A program made the translations under genes and the position numbers. A stretch of DNA of 64,000 bases from Thioalkalivibrio sp. ALJ3. Lineage in GTDB: Bacteria; Pseudomonadota; Gammaproteobacteria; Ectothiorhodospirales; Ectothiorhodospiraceae. Location of the stretch: NCBI RefSeq assembly GCF_000377205.1, contig NZ_KB897908.1:62001-126000 (forward strand), given 5' to 3'. Below, piece by piece: positions 8,254-18,044 of the stretch. Position 1 is the stretch's first letter, and the number at the start of each line of letters is the position of its first letter. The notes beneath the pieces were generated by a model. The model searched no databases. It was given only the letters and a program-made list of their open reading frames with translations, and was not told the origin of the DNA.

Positions 8254-10072
8254 CGAGGGCGTCGATCTCGATCAGGGCATCGTCCGGGTTGGCGGCCGCA
8301 CCCTTGGCCACGTTTACTGCGCGCACTGTGCCGGCAATAGGCGCGGCGATTTCCGATTCCATCTTCATCGCCTCGATTACGAGTACGGGCTGTCCGGCCT
8401 CCACAACGTCACCCTCGGCCACCAGTACGTCGATGATGGTGCCGGGCATGGAGGTGGTGACATCGCCCGGGCGGGTGGCGCGCCGGGATCTTGTGCCTGC
8501 GCGCGGCGATTCGGCGCCACCGCCGCCGGCCGTGTCGATGGTATCGAGCGTCTCGATCAGAACCTCTTCCGGCATGCCGTCGACTGTGATGTACATCGGG
8601 CGCGTGTCCTCGCGATGGTGTCCACTGCCATTGACCCGGATGTGGTACGACTCCCCATGGAAGCTGACGTTGAATTCCACCGGTGCCGGGCAGCCGGCCT
8701 GGGTGCTGTCTGGTGGGTTCAACGGTTCCGGTTCAAGCGTGTCGTCGCGGCGTTGTTCGAGGAACGTCCGGCCTACCTCGGGAAACAGCGCGAAGGTCAG
8801 CACGTCCTCGGGCCCTTGGGCCAGGTCGCCGATCTCCCGGGTCAGATGGTCCATCTCCGGCTTCAACAGGTCCGCCGGGCGCACGTCAATGACCTCGGCG
8901 TTGCCGATTGCCTTGCGCTGGATCACGCGATTGATGGATCCCGGCGCGCGGCCGTAGTGTCCGGTCAGGTACTGCTTCACCTCGTTGGTGATGGTTTTGT
9001 AGCGCTCCCCGGCGAGGACGTTCATCACCGCCTGGGTGCCAACAATCTGCGAGGTCGGCGTGACCAGGGGCGGATAGCCGAGATCCTCGCGCACGCGCGG
9101 GATCTCCTCCAGCACGGCATCAAAGCGATCCAGCGCGTTCTGGTCGCGCAGCTGGTTGGCGAGGTTGGAGATCATGCCACCCGGTACCTGGTTCACCTGT
9201 ACTCGGGTATCGACGCCGGTGTACTCGCTCTCGAAGCGCCGGTACTTCTTGCGCACCTCGTGGAAATACAGCCCGATCTTCTGCAGGGCCACGAGATCCA
9301 GGCCCGTGTCGTGCTCGGTGCCGGACAACGCTGCGACCAGGCTCTCCGTGGGGGGGTGGCTGGTGCCCCCGGCGAAGGCGGAGATCGCCGTCTCGATGTG
9401 GCGGCAGCCGGCCTCGATCGCCTGCCAGTGACACAGCTCGGACAGACCCGAGGTGGCATGCGCATGCAGGTGGATGGGTACATCCAGCGCATCCACCAGC
9501 TCGGTAACCAGCTCACGGGTGGCCGCTGGAGTCAGCAGCCCGGCCATGTCCTTGATTGCGATGCTCTGTGCCCCCATGTCCACCAGCTCGCGGGCGAGGA
9601 CGACGAATTGCGCGGCGGAGTGTACCGGCCCGGTGGTGTAGCAGAGCGTGCCCTGGGCATGGCCACCGGCCTTGCGAGTGGCCTCGATCGCGGTGCGCAG
9701 GTTCCGTGCATCGTTCATCGCGTCGAAGATGCGGATGATGTCGATGCCGCCGGCCACGGACCGCTCGACGAAGGCGCGCACGACGTCATCCGCATAGTGG
9801 CGGTAGCCGAGCAGGTTCTGCCCACGCAGCAGCATTTGCAGCGGCGTGTTGGGCAGTGCGGCCTTGAGCTGGTGCAGGCGTTCCCATGGGTCTTCCTTGA
9901 GAAAACGCACGCAGGCGTCGAACGTGGCTCCACCCCAGGCCTCGAGGGAGTGAAAGCCGATCGCGTCCATCTGCTCGCAGATCGGCAGCATGTCCTCGGT
10001 GCGCATGCGCGTGGCGATCAGGCTCTGGTGGCCGTCGCGCAGAGTGACATCCGTTATGTGAACTCGGTCCAT
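8246..10072 (-). CDS. Carboxyltransferase-biotin carrier subunit (PycB/OadA type)
   Basis: Transfers the carboxyl group between carboxybiotin and a 2-oxo acid. The N-terminal HMGL-like domain starts VHITDVTLRDGHQSLIATRM, followed by the conserved carboxylase domain. The C-terminal biotinyl domain carries VIEAMKMESEI, where the lysine is biotinylated. The linker near residues 535-550 is Gly/Ala/Arg-rich. The next gene upstream on the same strand is a separate biotin carboxylase, so the pair most likely makes a two-subunit pyruvate carboxylase. An oxaloacetate decarboxylase is less likely because no membrane beta or gamma subunit is present. Confidence 0.92.
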   Translation of the reverse strand: MDRVHITDVTLRDGHQSLIATRMRTEDMLPICEQMDAIGFHSLEAWGGATFDACVRFLKEDPWERLHQLKAALPNTPLQMLLRGQNLLGYRHYADDVVRAFVERSVAGGIDIIRIFDAMNDARNLRTAIEATRKAGGHAQGTLCYTTGPVHSAAQFVVLARELVDMGAQSIAIKDMAGLLTPAATRELVTELVDALDVPIHLHAHATSGLSELCHWQAIEAGCRHIETAISAFAGGTSHPPTESLVAALSGTEHDTGLDLVALQKIGLYFHEVRKKYRRFESEYTGVDTRVQVNQVPGGMISNLANQLRDQNALDRFDAVLEEIPRVREDLGYPPLVTPTSQIVGTQAVMNVLAGERYKTITNEVKQYLTGHYGRAPGSINRVIQRKAIGNAEVIDVRPADLLKPEMDHLTREIGDLAQGPEDVLTFALFPEVGRTFLEQRRDDTLEPEPLNPPDSTQAGCPAPVEFNVSFHGESYHIRVNGSGHHREDTRPMYITVDGMPEEVLIETLDTIDTAGGGGAESPRAGTRSRRATRPGDVTTSMPGTIIDVLVAEGDVVEAGQPVLVIEAMKMESEIAAPIAGTVRAVNVAKGAAANPDDALIEIDALDG

Positions 10073-10105
10073 GGCTAGTCCGGTGGTCCGGGGGGCAATG
10101 TCTTG

Positions 10106-11524
10106 CTAAAGCCCGTGGTGGGCGGCGATTGCGGCCGCGATTGCGACGGCCATCTGGCGCTCGGAGCGCTTGGCCGGCAGATTGGTCAGTTCAGGGTGAT
10201 CTGCGATGAAGCCGGTATTGAAATCCGCGCGCCGAAAATCCGGGTGGTTCACGATTGCAAGATGGTAGGGGATGGTGGTCTTCACCCCGAACACGCCCAT
10301 GTCCCGCAGGGCACGATTGCTGCGTGCCAGCAGGTCGTCCCACTCCAGCGCCCAGCAGATCAGCTTGGCGCACATCGAGTCGTAGTGCGGCGGGATCTCG
10401 TAGCCGGTGTAGATCGCGCCGTCCGTGCGAACACCCGGGCCGCCGGGGGCAAAGTAGCGCGTAATGCGACCAAAGCTCGGCAGGAAGTCGTTGGTCGGAT
10501 CTTCCGCGTTGATGCGAAACTCCATGGCGAAGCCGCGTCGGGTGATCTGTGATTGCTCATAGCGCAGCGGTTCGCCACTGGCAATGCGCAACTGCTCCTG
10601 CACGATGTCCACGCCCGTGATCATCTCAGTAGCTGGATGTTCGACTTGAAGACGTGTGTTCATCTCCATGAAATAAAAAGTGTCATCGCCGTCCATCAGG
10701 AACTCGACGGTCCCGGCGTTCTGGTACCCGACCGTCTGCGCGGCCGTGACGGCCAGCGAGCCCAGGCGTTCGCGCTGGGCCTCGCACAATTGCGGCGAAG
10801 GGGCGATCTCGATCAGTTTCTGATGGCGCCGCTGCACGGAGCAGTCACGCTCGTACAGGTGAACGGCATTGCCATGCATATCCGCGAGGATCTGTACCTC
10901 GATGTGACGCGGGTTGACCACGGCTTTTTCCAGGAAGATCTCGGTGCTGCCGAACGCGCGTGTGGCCTCCGAGCGTACGCGGTCGAAGTTGTGCCTCAGG
11001 GCGTCCGGATCTTCGCACAGGCGGATGCCGCGCCCGCCGCCGCCACTGGTCGCCTTGAGCATCACGGGGTAGCCGATTGCCTCGGCGGCCTCCAGAGCGG
11101 CCTCCAGCGTCTCCAGGTTGCCCTCTGACCCTGGTGTGATCGGCACCCCGGCCTCGATCATGGCCTGCCGCGCGGCCACCTTGTCGCCCATGCGGCGAAT
11201 GACGCTGGCGTCCGGGCCGACCCAGATGAGCCCGCGCGCGGCGCAGGCGGCCGCGAAATCCGCATTCTCGGAGAGAAAACCGTATCCCGGGTGCACAGCG
11301 TCGCATCCGGCGGCCCGGGCGACGCTGAGCAGCCGGTGGATGCTCAGGTAGCCACCCATGCTGTCAGGACCGATGGCGTAGGCCTCGTCCGCTTTTTTTA
11401 CGTGCAGGGCGTGGCGGTCGGCGTCGGTATGCACCGCGACCGAGGTAATCCCCATCTCCGCGCAGGCCCGGGTCAGGCGCACGGCGATCTCGCCCCGGTT
11501 GGCTATGAGCAGCTTGCGGATCAA
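10106..11524 (-). CDS. Biotin carboxylase subunit (PycA/AccC-like)
   Basis: ATP-dependent carboxylation of biotin. The homologous part begins IRKLLIANRGEIAVRLTRAC, so a TTG at 11524 is taken as the start, giving 472 residues. The frame stays open upstream to 11644, but that extension would run into the yceD promoter. The ATP-grasp signature (KATSGGGGRGIR), HIEVQILAD and FMEMNTRLQVEHPATE are all visible. It lies 33 bases before its carboxyltransferase partner and is transcribed with it. A second, fatty-acid-specific AccC probably exists elsewhere. Confidence 0.92.
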   Translation of the reverse strand: MIRKLLIANRGEIAVRLTRACAEMGITSVAVHTDADRHALHVKKADEAYAIGPDSMGGYLSIHRLLSVARAAGCDAVHPGYGFLSENADFAAACAARGLIWVGPDASVIRRMGDKVAARQAMIEAGVPITPGSEGNLETLEAALEAAEAIGYPVMLKATSGGGGRGIRLCEDPDALRHNFDRVRSEATRAFGSTEIFLEKAVVNPRHIEVQILADMHGNAVHLYERDCSVQRRHQKLIEIAPSPQLCEAQRERLGSLAVTAAQTVGYQNAGTVEFLMDGDDTFYFMEMNTRLQVEHPATEMITGVDIVQEQLRIASGEPLRYEQSQITRRGFAMEFRINAEDPTNDFLPSFGRITRYFAPGGPGVRTDGAIYTGYEIPPHYDSMCAKLICWALEWDDLLARSNRALRDMGVFGVKTTIPYHLAIVNHPDFRRADFNTGFIADHPELTNLPAKRSERQMAVAIAAAIAAHHGL

Positions 11525-11600
11525 ACGGAAGGTCCCGGGAAGGTCAGTGACAGCCCGAGTATCGACATGCAGTCGAAGGGCTGCAAGTTTCTGTTTCGCT

Positions 11601-11630
11601 TTGACAGAATAGGTCTCGCACGCGTATATT
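11601..11630 (+). promoter_or_regulatory. Sigma-70 promoter for yceD-rpmF-plsX-fabH
   Basis: A perfect TTGACA at 11601-11606 and TATATT at 11625-11630, 18 bases apart, 26 bases before the yceD ATG. It lies within the in-frame extension of the divergent biotin carboxylase gene, which supports the shorter start of that gene. Confidence 0.85.
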
Positions 11631-11655
11631 CCGCGCCCTTGCACGAGAGTGTTCT

Positions 11656-12177
11656 ATGAGTCGTATTCCCGTATCTCTCGACCCGTGGCAGCCACGGGCC
11701 CGGCACCAGGAATTCGAAGGCGATTTGTCTGCGGAGGATCTGCCGCGCCTGCGGGACGAGGCGCTGGCCGAGCACACGCTATGGATTCATGTCCGTTTCG
11801 GGTTGGAGCGCGGCGCGCTGGACGAGATGCGGCTGACCGGAGTGATCACCGGCGAGCTGTGGCAGACCTGCCAGCGTTGTCTGCAACCGTTGGCCTGGGA
11901 ATTCCGGCTCGAGACCGATGCAGTGATCCTGCCGGCGGGCGGTTCCGTGGAAGGCCTGGGCGCGGACGAGGATATCCTCGAACTGGAGGACGATGGGCGG
12001 CTGCACCCGGCGGTCTGGGCCGAGGACGAGGTGCTGCTGGCCAGGCCGCTGGTGCCGCGCCACGCGGACTGCGAGCCTGCCGTGGAACCCGAATTTGTTC
12101 CCGGACAGCGCGAGGACAATCCGTTTGCGGTGCTCGAACAGCTAAAGGGCAGTTCGCGCAACGGCGACGACCGATAG
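11656..12177 (+). CDS. yceD: YceD, 23S rRNA accumulation protein (DUF177)
   Basis: A 173-residue acidic protein of the DUF177 family, which in E. coli is needed for normal 23S rRNA accumulation and is encoded next to rpmF. The conserved TCQRCLQPLAWEF cysteine motif near residues 74-86 and the C-terminal EDNPFAVLEQLK segment are present. It is the first gene after a strong promoter and is followed by rpmF. Confidence 0.92.
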   Translation: MSRIPVSLDPWQPRARHQEFEGDLSAEDLPRLRDEALAEHTLWIHVRFGLERGALDEMRLTGVITGELWQTCQRCLQPLAWEFRLETDAVILPAGGSVEGLGADEDILELEDDGRLHPAVWAEDEVLLARPLVPRHADCEPAVEPEFVPGQREDNPFAVLEQLKGSSRNGDDR

Positions 12178-12282
12178 ATTGGTGGAGTGGGGCGCCGCCC
12201 GGCTCGAAACGCTATACTTGCGCCCGTTTTTGATTCGGGCTAACCCCGCCCAGGCGGGATTTGATTAATCTGGAGATTCATC

Positions 12283-12480
12283 ATGGCTGTGCAACAACGC
12301 CGCAAAACCCGTTCCAAGCGCGACATGCGCCGTTCCCACGACGGGCTGAAGGGCGCGACCCTGTCCACCGATCCGACCACCGGAGAGGTCCATCGCCGGC
12401 ATCATGTGACCCCGGACGGGTTCTACCGTGGTCGCCAGGTGATCCAGCAGGACGTCGAAGTCGAAGACGACGAAGACTAA
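12283..12480 (+). CDS. rpmF: Ribosomal protein L32
   Basis: A 65-residue component of the large subunit. It starts [19 protein letters not shown] after the initiator Met and contains [16 protein letters not shown], typical of bacterial L32. It lacks the zinc-binding cysteines of some paralogues. The acidic tail EVEDDED is normal for proteobacteria. A good Shine-Dalgarno (GGAG) precedes the ATG. Confidence 0.97.
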   Translation: MAVQQRRKTRSKRDMRRSHDGLKGATLSTDPTTGEVHRRHHVTPDGFYRGRQVIQQDVEVEDDED

Positions 12481-12579
12481 GTTCGGCGTGATGACCTTGC
12501 TGGGGCCACGGCTGCGGCTGCACCGTGGCCTTTCCGCGTTTAACTGGACCCGTTCCTCGGGCCTGTCACAGGCGCGCGC

Positions 12580-13608
12580 ATGAGCCGCGAATTCACTATT
12601 GCGCTGGATGTGATGGGGGGCGATCACGGGGCCTCCGTGGTGCTGCCGGCCGCGCGTCGGGCGCTGAAGGTGGCCGACGACTTCCGTCTGCTGCTGGTGG
12701 GAGACGAAGCGACCATCGAGTCGGGGCTTGCAGGCTGGACGGCGGCCGAGCGCGAACGCGTGGAGATCGTGCATGCCAGCCAGGTGGTCGGCATGGAGGA
12801 ACCGCCGGCCGTCGCCCTGCGTACCAAACGCGACTCGTCGATGCGCGTCGCCATCGACCAGGTCAAGAAAGGTACCGCGCAGGCCTGCGTGTCGGCCGGT
12901 AACACCGGCGGGCTGATGGCCACCGCGCGCTATGTGCTGAAGACCCTGCCGGGGATCGATCGTCCGGCCATCGCGACCGCGCTGCCTTCCCTGTATGGCC
13001 ATACCCACATGCTGGATCTCGGCGCCAATGTGGATGTCGAGGCGGAGCACCTGTACCAGTTCGCGGTGATGGGCTCGGTGCTGGCGAATGCAGTAGACGG
13101 GCTCGAGGCCCCCAAGGTGGGGTTGCTCAATATCGGGTCGGAGGCCATCAAGGGTAACGATCGGGTACGCGAGGCGGGTCGCATGCTGGAGGAATCCAGC
13201 CTGAACTATGTCGGGTTCGTGGAGGGCAACGACGTCTACTGCAGTGATGTCGACGTGGTCGTCTGCGACGGCTTTGTTGGCAACGTCGCGCTGAAGGTCA
13301 GCGAGGGCGTGGCCAAGATGATTTCCACCAACATGAAGGCCGAGTTCCGCGCCTCGCTGTATTCGCGACTGGCCGGTCTGTTCGCACTGCCCGTGCTGCG
13401 CCGGTTGCGCCACCGCTTTGACCACCGGCGCTACAACGGGGCCTCGCTGCTGGGGTTGCAGGGCGTGGTGATCAAGAGCCATGGCAGTGCCGATGCCCTA
13501 GCATTCGAATACGCGATTCGCATTGCCCGGATCGAGGCCGAGGCAAACATCTCCAGCCGCATCGACAAGCAGCTGGAGCAGCTACTGGGGCAGGAGCACG
13601 CGCAGTGA
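12580..13608 (+). CDS. plsX: Phosphate acyltransferase PlsX
   Basis: Makes acyl-phosphate from acyl-ACP, feeding PlsY at the start of phospholipid synthesis. The 342 residues begin [20 protein letters not shown] and contain [12 protein letters not shown] and [16 protein letters not shown], all diagnostic. It lies between rpmF and fabH in the usual order. The stop overlaps the fabH GTG by four bases. Confidence 0.97.
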   Translation: MSREFTIALDVMGGDHGASVVLPAARRALKVADDFRLLLVGDEATIESGLAGWTAAERERVEIVHASQVVGMEEPPAVALRTKRDSSMRVAIDQVKKGTAQACVSAGNTGGLMATARYVLKTLPGIDRPAIATALPSLYGHTHMLDLGANVDVEAEHLYQFAVMGSVLANAVDGLEAPKVGLLNIGSEAIKGNDRVREAGRMLEESSLNYVGFVEGNDVYCSDVDVVVCDGFVGNVALKVSEGVAKMISTNMKAEFRASLYSRLAGLFALPVLRRLRHRFDHRRYNGASLLGLQGVVIKSHGSADALAFEYAIRIARIEAEANISSRIDKQLEQLLGQEHAQ

Positions 13609-14567
13609 AGCATGCACGCATCAGCGGGACCGGGAGCTACCTGCCCGAGCGGATCCTGACCAACGCCGATCTCGAGGCCATGGTGGATACCTCGGACGCC
13701 TGGATCCAGGAGCGTACCGGGATTCGCGAGCGGCACATCGTGGCCGAGAACCAGGTGACCTCCGACCTGGCGCTGAAGGCCGCCGAGCGCGCGCTGGACG
13801 CCGCGGGCATCCGCCCCGCCGACCTGGACCTGATCATCGTCGCCACCACGACCCCGGACCAGATCTTCCCCAGCACCGCTTGCATCCTGCAGGCCAAGCT
13901 CGGGATCGGCGGCTGCCCGGCCTTCGACATACAGGCGGTGTGCTCCGGGTTTGTCTATGCCCTGGCCACGGCCGACCGCTTCATGCAGAGCGACGAAATC
14001 CGGCATGTGCTGGTCGTCGGGGCCGAGACGCTCTCGCGTATCACCGACTACACCGACCGCGGCAACTGTATCCTGTGGGGCGATGGTGCGGGCGCGGTGG
14101 TGCTTTCGCGTTCGCCGGATCCGGGCATCATCTCCACCCACCTGCACGCGGATGGCCACCACAAGGGCCTGCTGGAGGTCCCGGGCGGGGTCTCGCAGCC
14201 TGGCGACAACCCGGATCTCGAGTTTATCCGCATGGAAGGCCGCGCGGTCTTCCGTGTTGCGGTCAACACGCTCGACCAGATCGTTGACGAGACGCTCGAA
14301 TACAACGGGATCGAGAAGTCCGAGCTGGACTGGCTGGTCCCGCATCAGGCCAACATCCGCATCATCCAGGCCACGGCCAAGAAGCTGAACATGTCCATGG
14401 ATCACGTCGTGGTCACGGTCGACCAGCACGGCAACACTTCCGCCGCGTCGATCCCGCTGGCGCTGGATACCGCCGTGCGCGACGGGCGTATCAAGAAGGG
14501 CGACCTGATCCTGACCGAGGCCTTTGGCGGCGGCTTTACCTGGGGCTCCGCGCTGATCCGGATGTAG
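13605..14567 (+). CDS. fabH: Beta-ketoacyl-ACP synthase III
   Basis: Condenses acetyl-CoA with malonyl-ACP to start fatty acid synthesis. The catalytic cysteine lies in [14 protein letters not shown] near residue 112, His in VPHQANIR and Asn in [10 protein letters not shown]. The GTG start overlaps plsX (GTGA), indicating coupled translation. Unlike the usual cluster, fabD, fabG and acpP do not follow; a REP-like element and a CYTH gene come next. Confidence 0.97.
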   Translation: MKHARISGTGSYLPERILTNADLEAMVDTSDAWIQERTGIRERHIVAENQVTSDLALKAAERALDAAGIRPADLDLIIVATTTPDQIFPSTACILQAKLGIGGCPAFDIQAVCSGFVYALATADRFMQSDEIRHVLVVGAETLSRITDYTDRGNCILWGDGAGAVVLSRSPDPGIISTHLHADGHHKGLLEVPGGVSQPGDNPDLEFIRMEGRAVFRVAVNTLDQIVDETLEYNGIEKSELDWLVPHQANIRIIQATAKKLNMSMDHVVVTVDQHGNTSAASIPLALDTAVRDGRIKKGDLILTEAFGGGFTWGSALIRM

Positions 14568-14591
14568 CACGCGCCGCTTCGCGATTCCCCT

Positions 14592-14618
14592 CCTGTGGGA
14601 GCCTGCTTGCAGGCGAAG
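14592..14618. repeat. REP-like palindrome after fabH
   Basis: TGTGGGAGCCTGCTTGCAGGCGA contains a GCCTGC/GCAGGC stem. It resembles the common Pseudomonas-type REP rather than the GTAGGAG family of this window. A related copy in the other orientation lies near 43335-43360. Confidence 0.65.
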
Positions 14619-14671
14619 CCCCTGCCAAAGCCTGATACGAAGTGGTTCGCCGAAAGACGGGAGTCGACGAC

Positions 14672-15148
14672 ATGGGTCGCGAGATCGAACGCAAGTTTCT
14701 GCTGGCCAGTGATGCCTGGCGCGAGGCCGTGGTCCGCTCCCAGCGCATGCGCCAGGGCTACCTGTGCGGCAACGACCGCGCCTCGATCCGCGTGCGCGTG
14801 GACGAGGAGGGCGCGAACCTGAATATCAAGAGCGCGACCCTGGGTGTCGAACGCGACGAGTACCAGTACGCGATCCCGGTCGTCGAGGCCCACCGTCTGC
14901 TCGATACCCTCGCCGGCCCGCAGGTCGAGAAGACACGCTACTGGGTGGATGTCGACGGCTGGGAATACGAGATCGACGTGTTCGAGGGCGCCAATGCCGG
15001 CCTGATCGTGGCCGAGCTGGAATTGCCCGCGAGCGATGCCGACTTCCCGCGCCCCGAGTGGCTGGGTGCGGAGGTCTCGCACGACCCGCGCTACTACAAC
15101 ACCGAGCTGGCCCGGAACCCCTACCGCGACTGGCCCGATGCAAGCTGA
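14672..15148 (+). CDS. CYTH-domain triphosphatase
   Basis: The EIERKFLL motif at residues 4-11 is the hallmark of CYTH enzymes, which hydrolyse inorganic triphosphate or related substrates in a beta tunnel. Further tunnel residues appear in RASIRVRV, NLNIKSAT and AELELP. The ATG at 14672 follows a GGGAG ribosome site, and an upstream in-frame GTG at 14642 would only add an unconserved decapeptide. The 158-residue size fits the short bacterial tunnel metalloenzymes without a CHAD domain. The 3' end overlaps the next gene by 11 bases. Confidence 0.88.
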   Translation: MGREIERKFLLASDAWREAVVRSQRMRQGYLCGNDRASIRVRVDEEGANLNIKSATLGVERDEYQYAIPVVEAHRLLDTLAGPQVEKTRYWVDVDGWEYEIDVFEGANAGLIVAELELPASDADFPRPEWLGAEVSHDPRYYNTELARNPYRDWPDAS

Positions 15149-15776
15149 TTCCTTTCCCGTGTTCGATCCGGACTGCCGGCGCTGCCCGCGCCTGGCCGGT
15201 TTTCTGGAAGACGTGCGAGCGAAGCACCCGGACTACCATGCGGCGCCGGTCCCTTCGTTCGGCCCGCTGGATGCCCGCCTGCTGATCGTCGGACTCGCCC
15301 CGGGAATGCACGGGGCCAACGCCACGGGGCGCCCCTTCACCGGGGATTACGCCGGGGTGCTGCTCTACGAGACCCTGCACCACTACGGCTTTGCGACGGC
15401 CCCCGAGAGCGTGAACGCGGACGACGGGCTGCAACTGCTGGACTGCCGCATCACCAATGCCGTCAAGTGCCTGCCGCCGCAGAACAAGCCCACCACCGAG
15501 GAAATCCGCACCTGCAACGGTTTCCTGGCCTCCGAGATGGATACGATGCAGCCCCAAGTGATCCTCGCACTGGGCAAGATCGCCCATGACGCGGTCCTTC
15601 GGGCGCGTGGCTTGCCGTTATCGAGCCGGCGCTTTGCCCACGGCGCCGAGCATGACCTGGATGGCCTGCGTCTGGTCGATTCCTACCACTGCTCGCGCTA
15701 CAACACCCAGACCCGCCGCCTCACCCCGGCCATGTTCGGCGAACTGTTCGCCCGCATCCGTACTCATCTCAAGTAG
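15138..15776 (+). CDS. Uracil-DNA glycosylase, family 5-like
   Basis: Removes uracil or deaminated bases from DNA. The 212-residue product has the motif GLAPGMHGANATGRPFTGD typical of the UDGb group and a C-terminal DSYHCSRYNTQTRRLT motif. Four cysteines suitable for a 4Fe-4S cluster are spread as CxxC near residue 14 and two more near residues 97-120. The start ATG lies inside the end of the CYTH gene, so the two are probably cotranscribed. The family assignment is firm; base preference cannot be read from sequence. Confidence 0.9.
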   Translation: MQADSFPVFDPDCRRCPRLAGFLEDVRAKHPDYHAAPVPSFGPLDARLLIVGLAPGMHGANATGRPFTGDYAGVLLYETLHHYGFATAPESVNADDGLQLLDCRITNAVKCLPPQNKPTTEEIRTCNGFLASEMDTMQPQVILALGKIAHDAVLRARGLPLSSRRFAHGAEHDLDGLRLVDSYHCSRYNTQTRRLTPAMFGELFARIRTHLK

Positions 15777-15937
15777 AAAACCTGTGGCGGCCCGGCTGCC
15801 CGTGAGGGCGTGGCGCCCAATGTTGCGGGGTGCCAAAGTGCCAAGGGCGTTGAACGCCCACTGCTGATGTTTCCCACGCCCAGTTGCCGTACAGGTTTGG
15901 CTGACTCCTTTGGCCGTTCCGGTATCCTGAAGCTGTC

Positions 15938-17761
15938 ATGAGCGCGCCCGAAACCGGTTTCGATTCCAAGGCCTTCCTGAAGACGCTGACGCAGTCGCCC
16001 GGTGTCTATCAGATGCTGGATGCCAGCGGCGGCGTGCTGTATGTCGGCAAAGCGCGCAATCTCAGGAGTCGTGTGGCCAGCTACTTTCGCGGTTCGGACG
16101 ATCGCGGGCCGCGGATCCGGTCGATGGTGCGCCAGATCGCGGACATCCGTGTTGCGGTCACGCATACCGAGGCCGAAGCCCTGCTGCTCGAGGCCAACCT
16201 GATCAAGCGCCACCGGCCGCGCTACAACGTGCTGCTGCGCGACGACAAGAGCTACCCCTACATCTTCGTGTCCAGCCAGGAGTACCCGCGCCTGGGTTTT
16301 CACCGGGGCGCGAAAAAGAAAGGGGTGCGCTATTTCGGCCCGTACCCTTCAGCCGGGGCCGTGCGCGAGAGCCTGGCGCTGCTGCAGAAGCTGTTTCAGG
16401 TTCGCCAGTGCGAGGACAGCGTGTTCGCGCACCGTTCCCGGCCTTGTCTGCAGTATCAGATCGGGCGTTGTACGGCGCCCTGCGTGGGCTATATCACGCC
16501 CGAGGAGTATGCCCGCGACGTCGAGTCCTCCGTGCAGTTCCTGCAGGGCAAGAGCGAGGTGGTGATCGCCGACCTGATGCAGCGCATGGAGGCGGCCTCC
16601 GAACGCCTCGATTTCGAGCATGCGGCGCGACTGCGGGACCAGATCGCGCGGCTGCGTCAGATCTCCGAGCAGCAGTTTGTCTCCGGCGGCGAGGGTGACG
16701 CCGACGTGATTGCCCTGGCGCAGGAGGCGGGCGCGGTGGCCGTGGAGATCTTCTTCGTGCGCGGGGGGCAGAACCTGGGCAACCGCGAGCTGTTCCCGAA
16801 CGTGCCGGAGGCCACCGACACGTCCGAGATTATGGCGGCGGTGCTGGCGCAGTACTACGCCGAACGCGAACCGCCGGCGCGCGTGCTGCTGTCGCATGAG
16901 CCGGAAGGCGCGCCGGCGCTGGAGGCCTTCCTGATGGAGCGCCGCGACGGCCGCAAGGTCCAGCTCGCCTGGTCGTTGCGCGGGGATCGGGCGCGCTGGC
17001 TGGATATGGCACGGCGCAATGCCGAACTGGCCCTGAAGACCCGCATCGCCAGTCAGGCCGGACAGGCTGCGCGCCTGGACGCGCTCACCGCCGAACTGAA
17101 TCTGGAGAATCCCCCGAAGCGCATGGAGTGCTTCGACATCTCGCACACCGGCGGCGAGCGCACGGTCGCTTCTTGCGTGGTGTTCGGGCCAGAGGGGCCG
17201 ATCAAGTCCGACTACCGGCGGTTCAACATCGACGGGATCGAGCCCGGTGACGATTACGCCGCGATGCATCAGGCCCTGAGCCGGCGCTTCGCCCGCCTGA
17301 AGAAGGGGGAAGGGCAGGAGCCGGACATCCTGTTCATCGACGGCGGCAAGGGCCAGGTTACGCAGGCGCTCAATGTGCTGGCGGACCTCGGGCTGGATCA
17401 CATCCGTGTGATCGGCGTCGCCAAGGGCGAGGAACGCCGGCCGGGTATGGAAACGCTGATATTGAGCGGGGTGGAGGCCCCCTCTATACTCCCCGCGCAC
17501 TCGGGTGCGCTACACCTGATCCAGCAGATTCGCGACGAGGCGCACCGGTTCGCGATCACCGGGCACCGTGCGCGCCGGGCCAAGGCGCGCAAGGAATCGA
17601 CACTGGAGTCGATTCCGGGGCTGGGGCCGAAGCGCCGTAGCGCGTTGCTGCGCCACTTCGGGGGGCTGCGCGGGGTGGCACGCGCCGGCGTCGACGAGCT
17701 GTCCAAGGTGCCGGGCATCCACCGGCGGCTCGCGCAGGCGATCTACGACCAGTTTCACTAG
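15938..17761 (+). CDS. uvrC: UvrABC excinuclease subunit C
   Basis: Makes both incisions in nucleotide excision repair. The GIY-YIG domain starts SPGVYQMLDASGGVLYVGKA, a UvrB-binding UVR motif lies near residues 205-240, the RNase H-like endonuclease domain includes ECFDISHTGGE and FIDGGKGQ, and two helix-hairpin-helix motifs end the 607-residue protein. The TAG stop is formed with the first base of an inserted MITE. pgsA follows downstream, as in E. coli, but is now separated by the MITE. Confidence 0.97.
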   Translation: MSAPETGFDSKAFLKTLTQSPGVYQMLDASGGVLYVGKARNLRSRVASYFRGSDDRGPRIRSMVRQIADIRVAVTHTEAEALLLEANLIKRHRPRYNVLLRDDKSYPYIFVSSQEYPRLGFHRGAKKKGVRYFGPYPSAGAVRESLALLQKLFQVRQCEDSVFAHRSRPCLQYQIGRCTAPCVGYITPEEYARDVESSVQFLQGKSEVVIADLMQRMEAASERLDFEHAARLRDQIARLRQISEQQFVSGGEGDADVIALAQEAGAVAVEIFFVRGGQNLGNRELFPNVPEATDTSEIMAAVLAQYYAEREPPARVLLSHEPEGAPALEAFLMERRDGRKVQLAWSLRGDRARWLDMARRNAELALKTRIASQAGQAARLDALTAELNLENPPKRMECFDISHTGGERTVASCVVFGPEGPIKSDYRRFNIDGIEPGDDYAAMHQALSRRFARLKKGEGQEPDILFIDGGKGQVTQALNVLADLGLDHIRVIGVAKGEERRPGMETLILSGVEAPSILPAHSGALHLIQQIRDEAHRFAITGHRARRAKARKESTLESIPGLGPKRRSALLRHFGGLRGVARAGVDELSKVPGIHRRLAQAIYDQFH

Positions 17762-18028
17762 GGAAACACTGATTAATGTACACACTCGTGTTGGCACCCC
17801 AGGTTTTCCGAGACAAGGCGCGTCGTGCAGCGGGTAGTGGTTCTACCCGCAAGTGGCGCAACGCCGGATCGGGGAACCTGGGGTGCCAACCCCGAAGGGG
17901 CTCGGCCGCTTTGGCGTGGGAACGGCGTTGCGGTTCCCTTGTGCAGAATGACTGCACGGCAGTCGCCGCGCCTTGTTCGCACGCAAAAGCGACTCGAGCA
18001 CGAGCGTGTACATTAATCAGTGTTTCCC
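17761..18028. mobile_element. MITE copy 1 (268 bp) between uvrC and pgsA
   Basis: Perfect 23-bp terminal inverted repeats (GGGAAACACTGATTAATGTACAC at 17761-17783 and its complement at 18006-18028). No transposase is encoded. The interior shares blocks with the element at 32420, including TGCAGAATGACTGCA and a TCGGGGAACCTGGGGTGCC-like segment. The right end lies 16 bases before the pgsA ATG, so the element replaces any native promoter or ribosome-site context upstream of pgsA. Confidence 0.88.
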
Positions 18029-18044
18029 TTGGACTAACCAGCAG

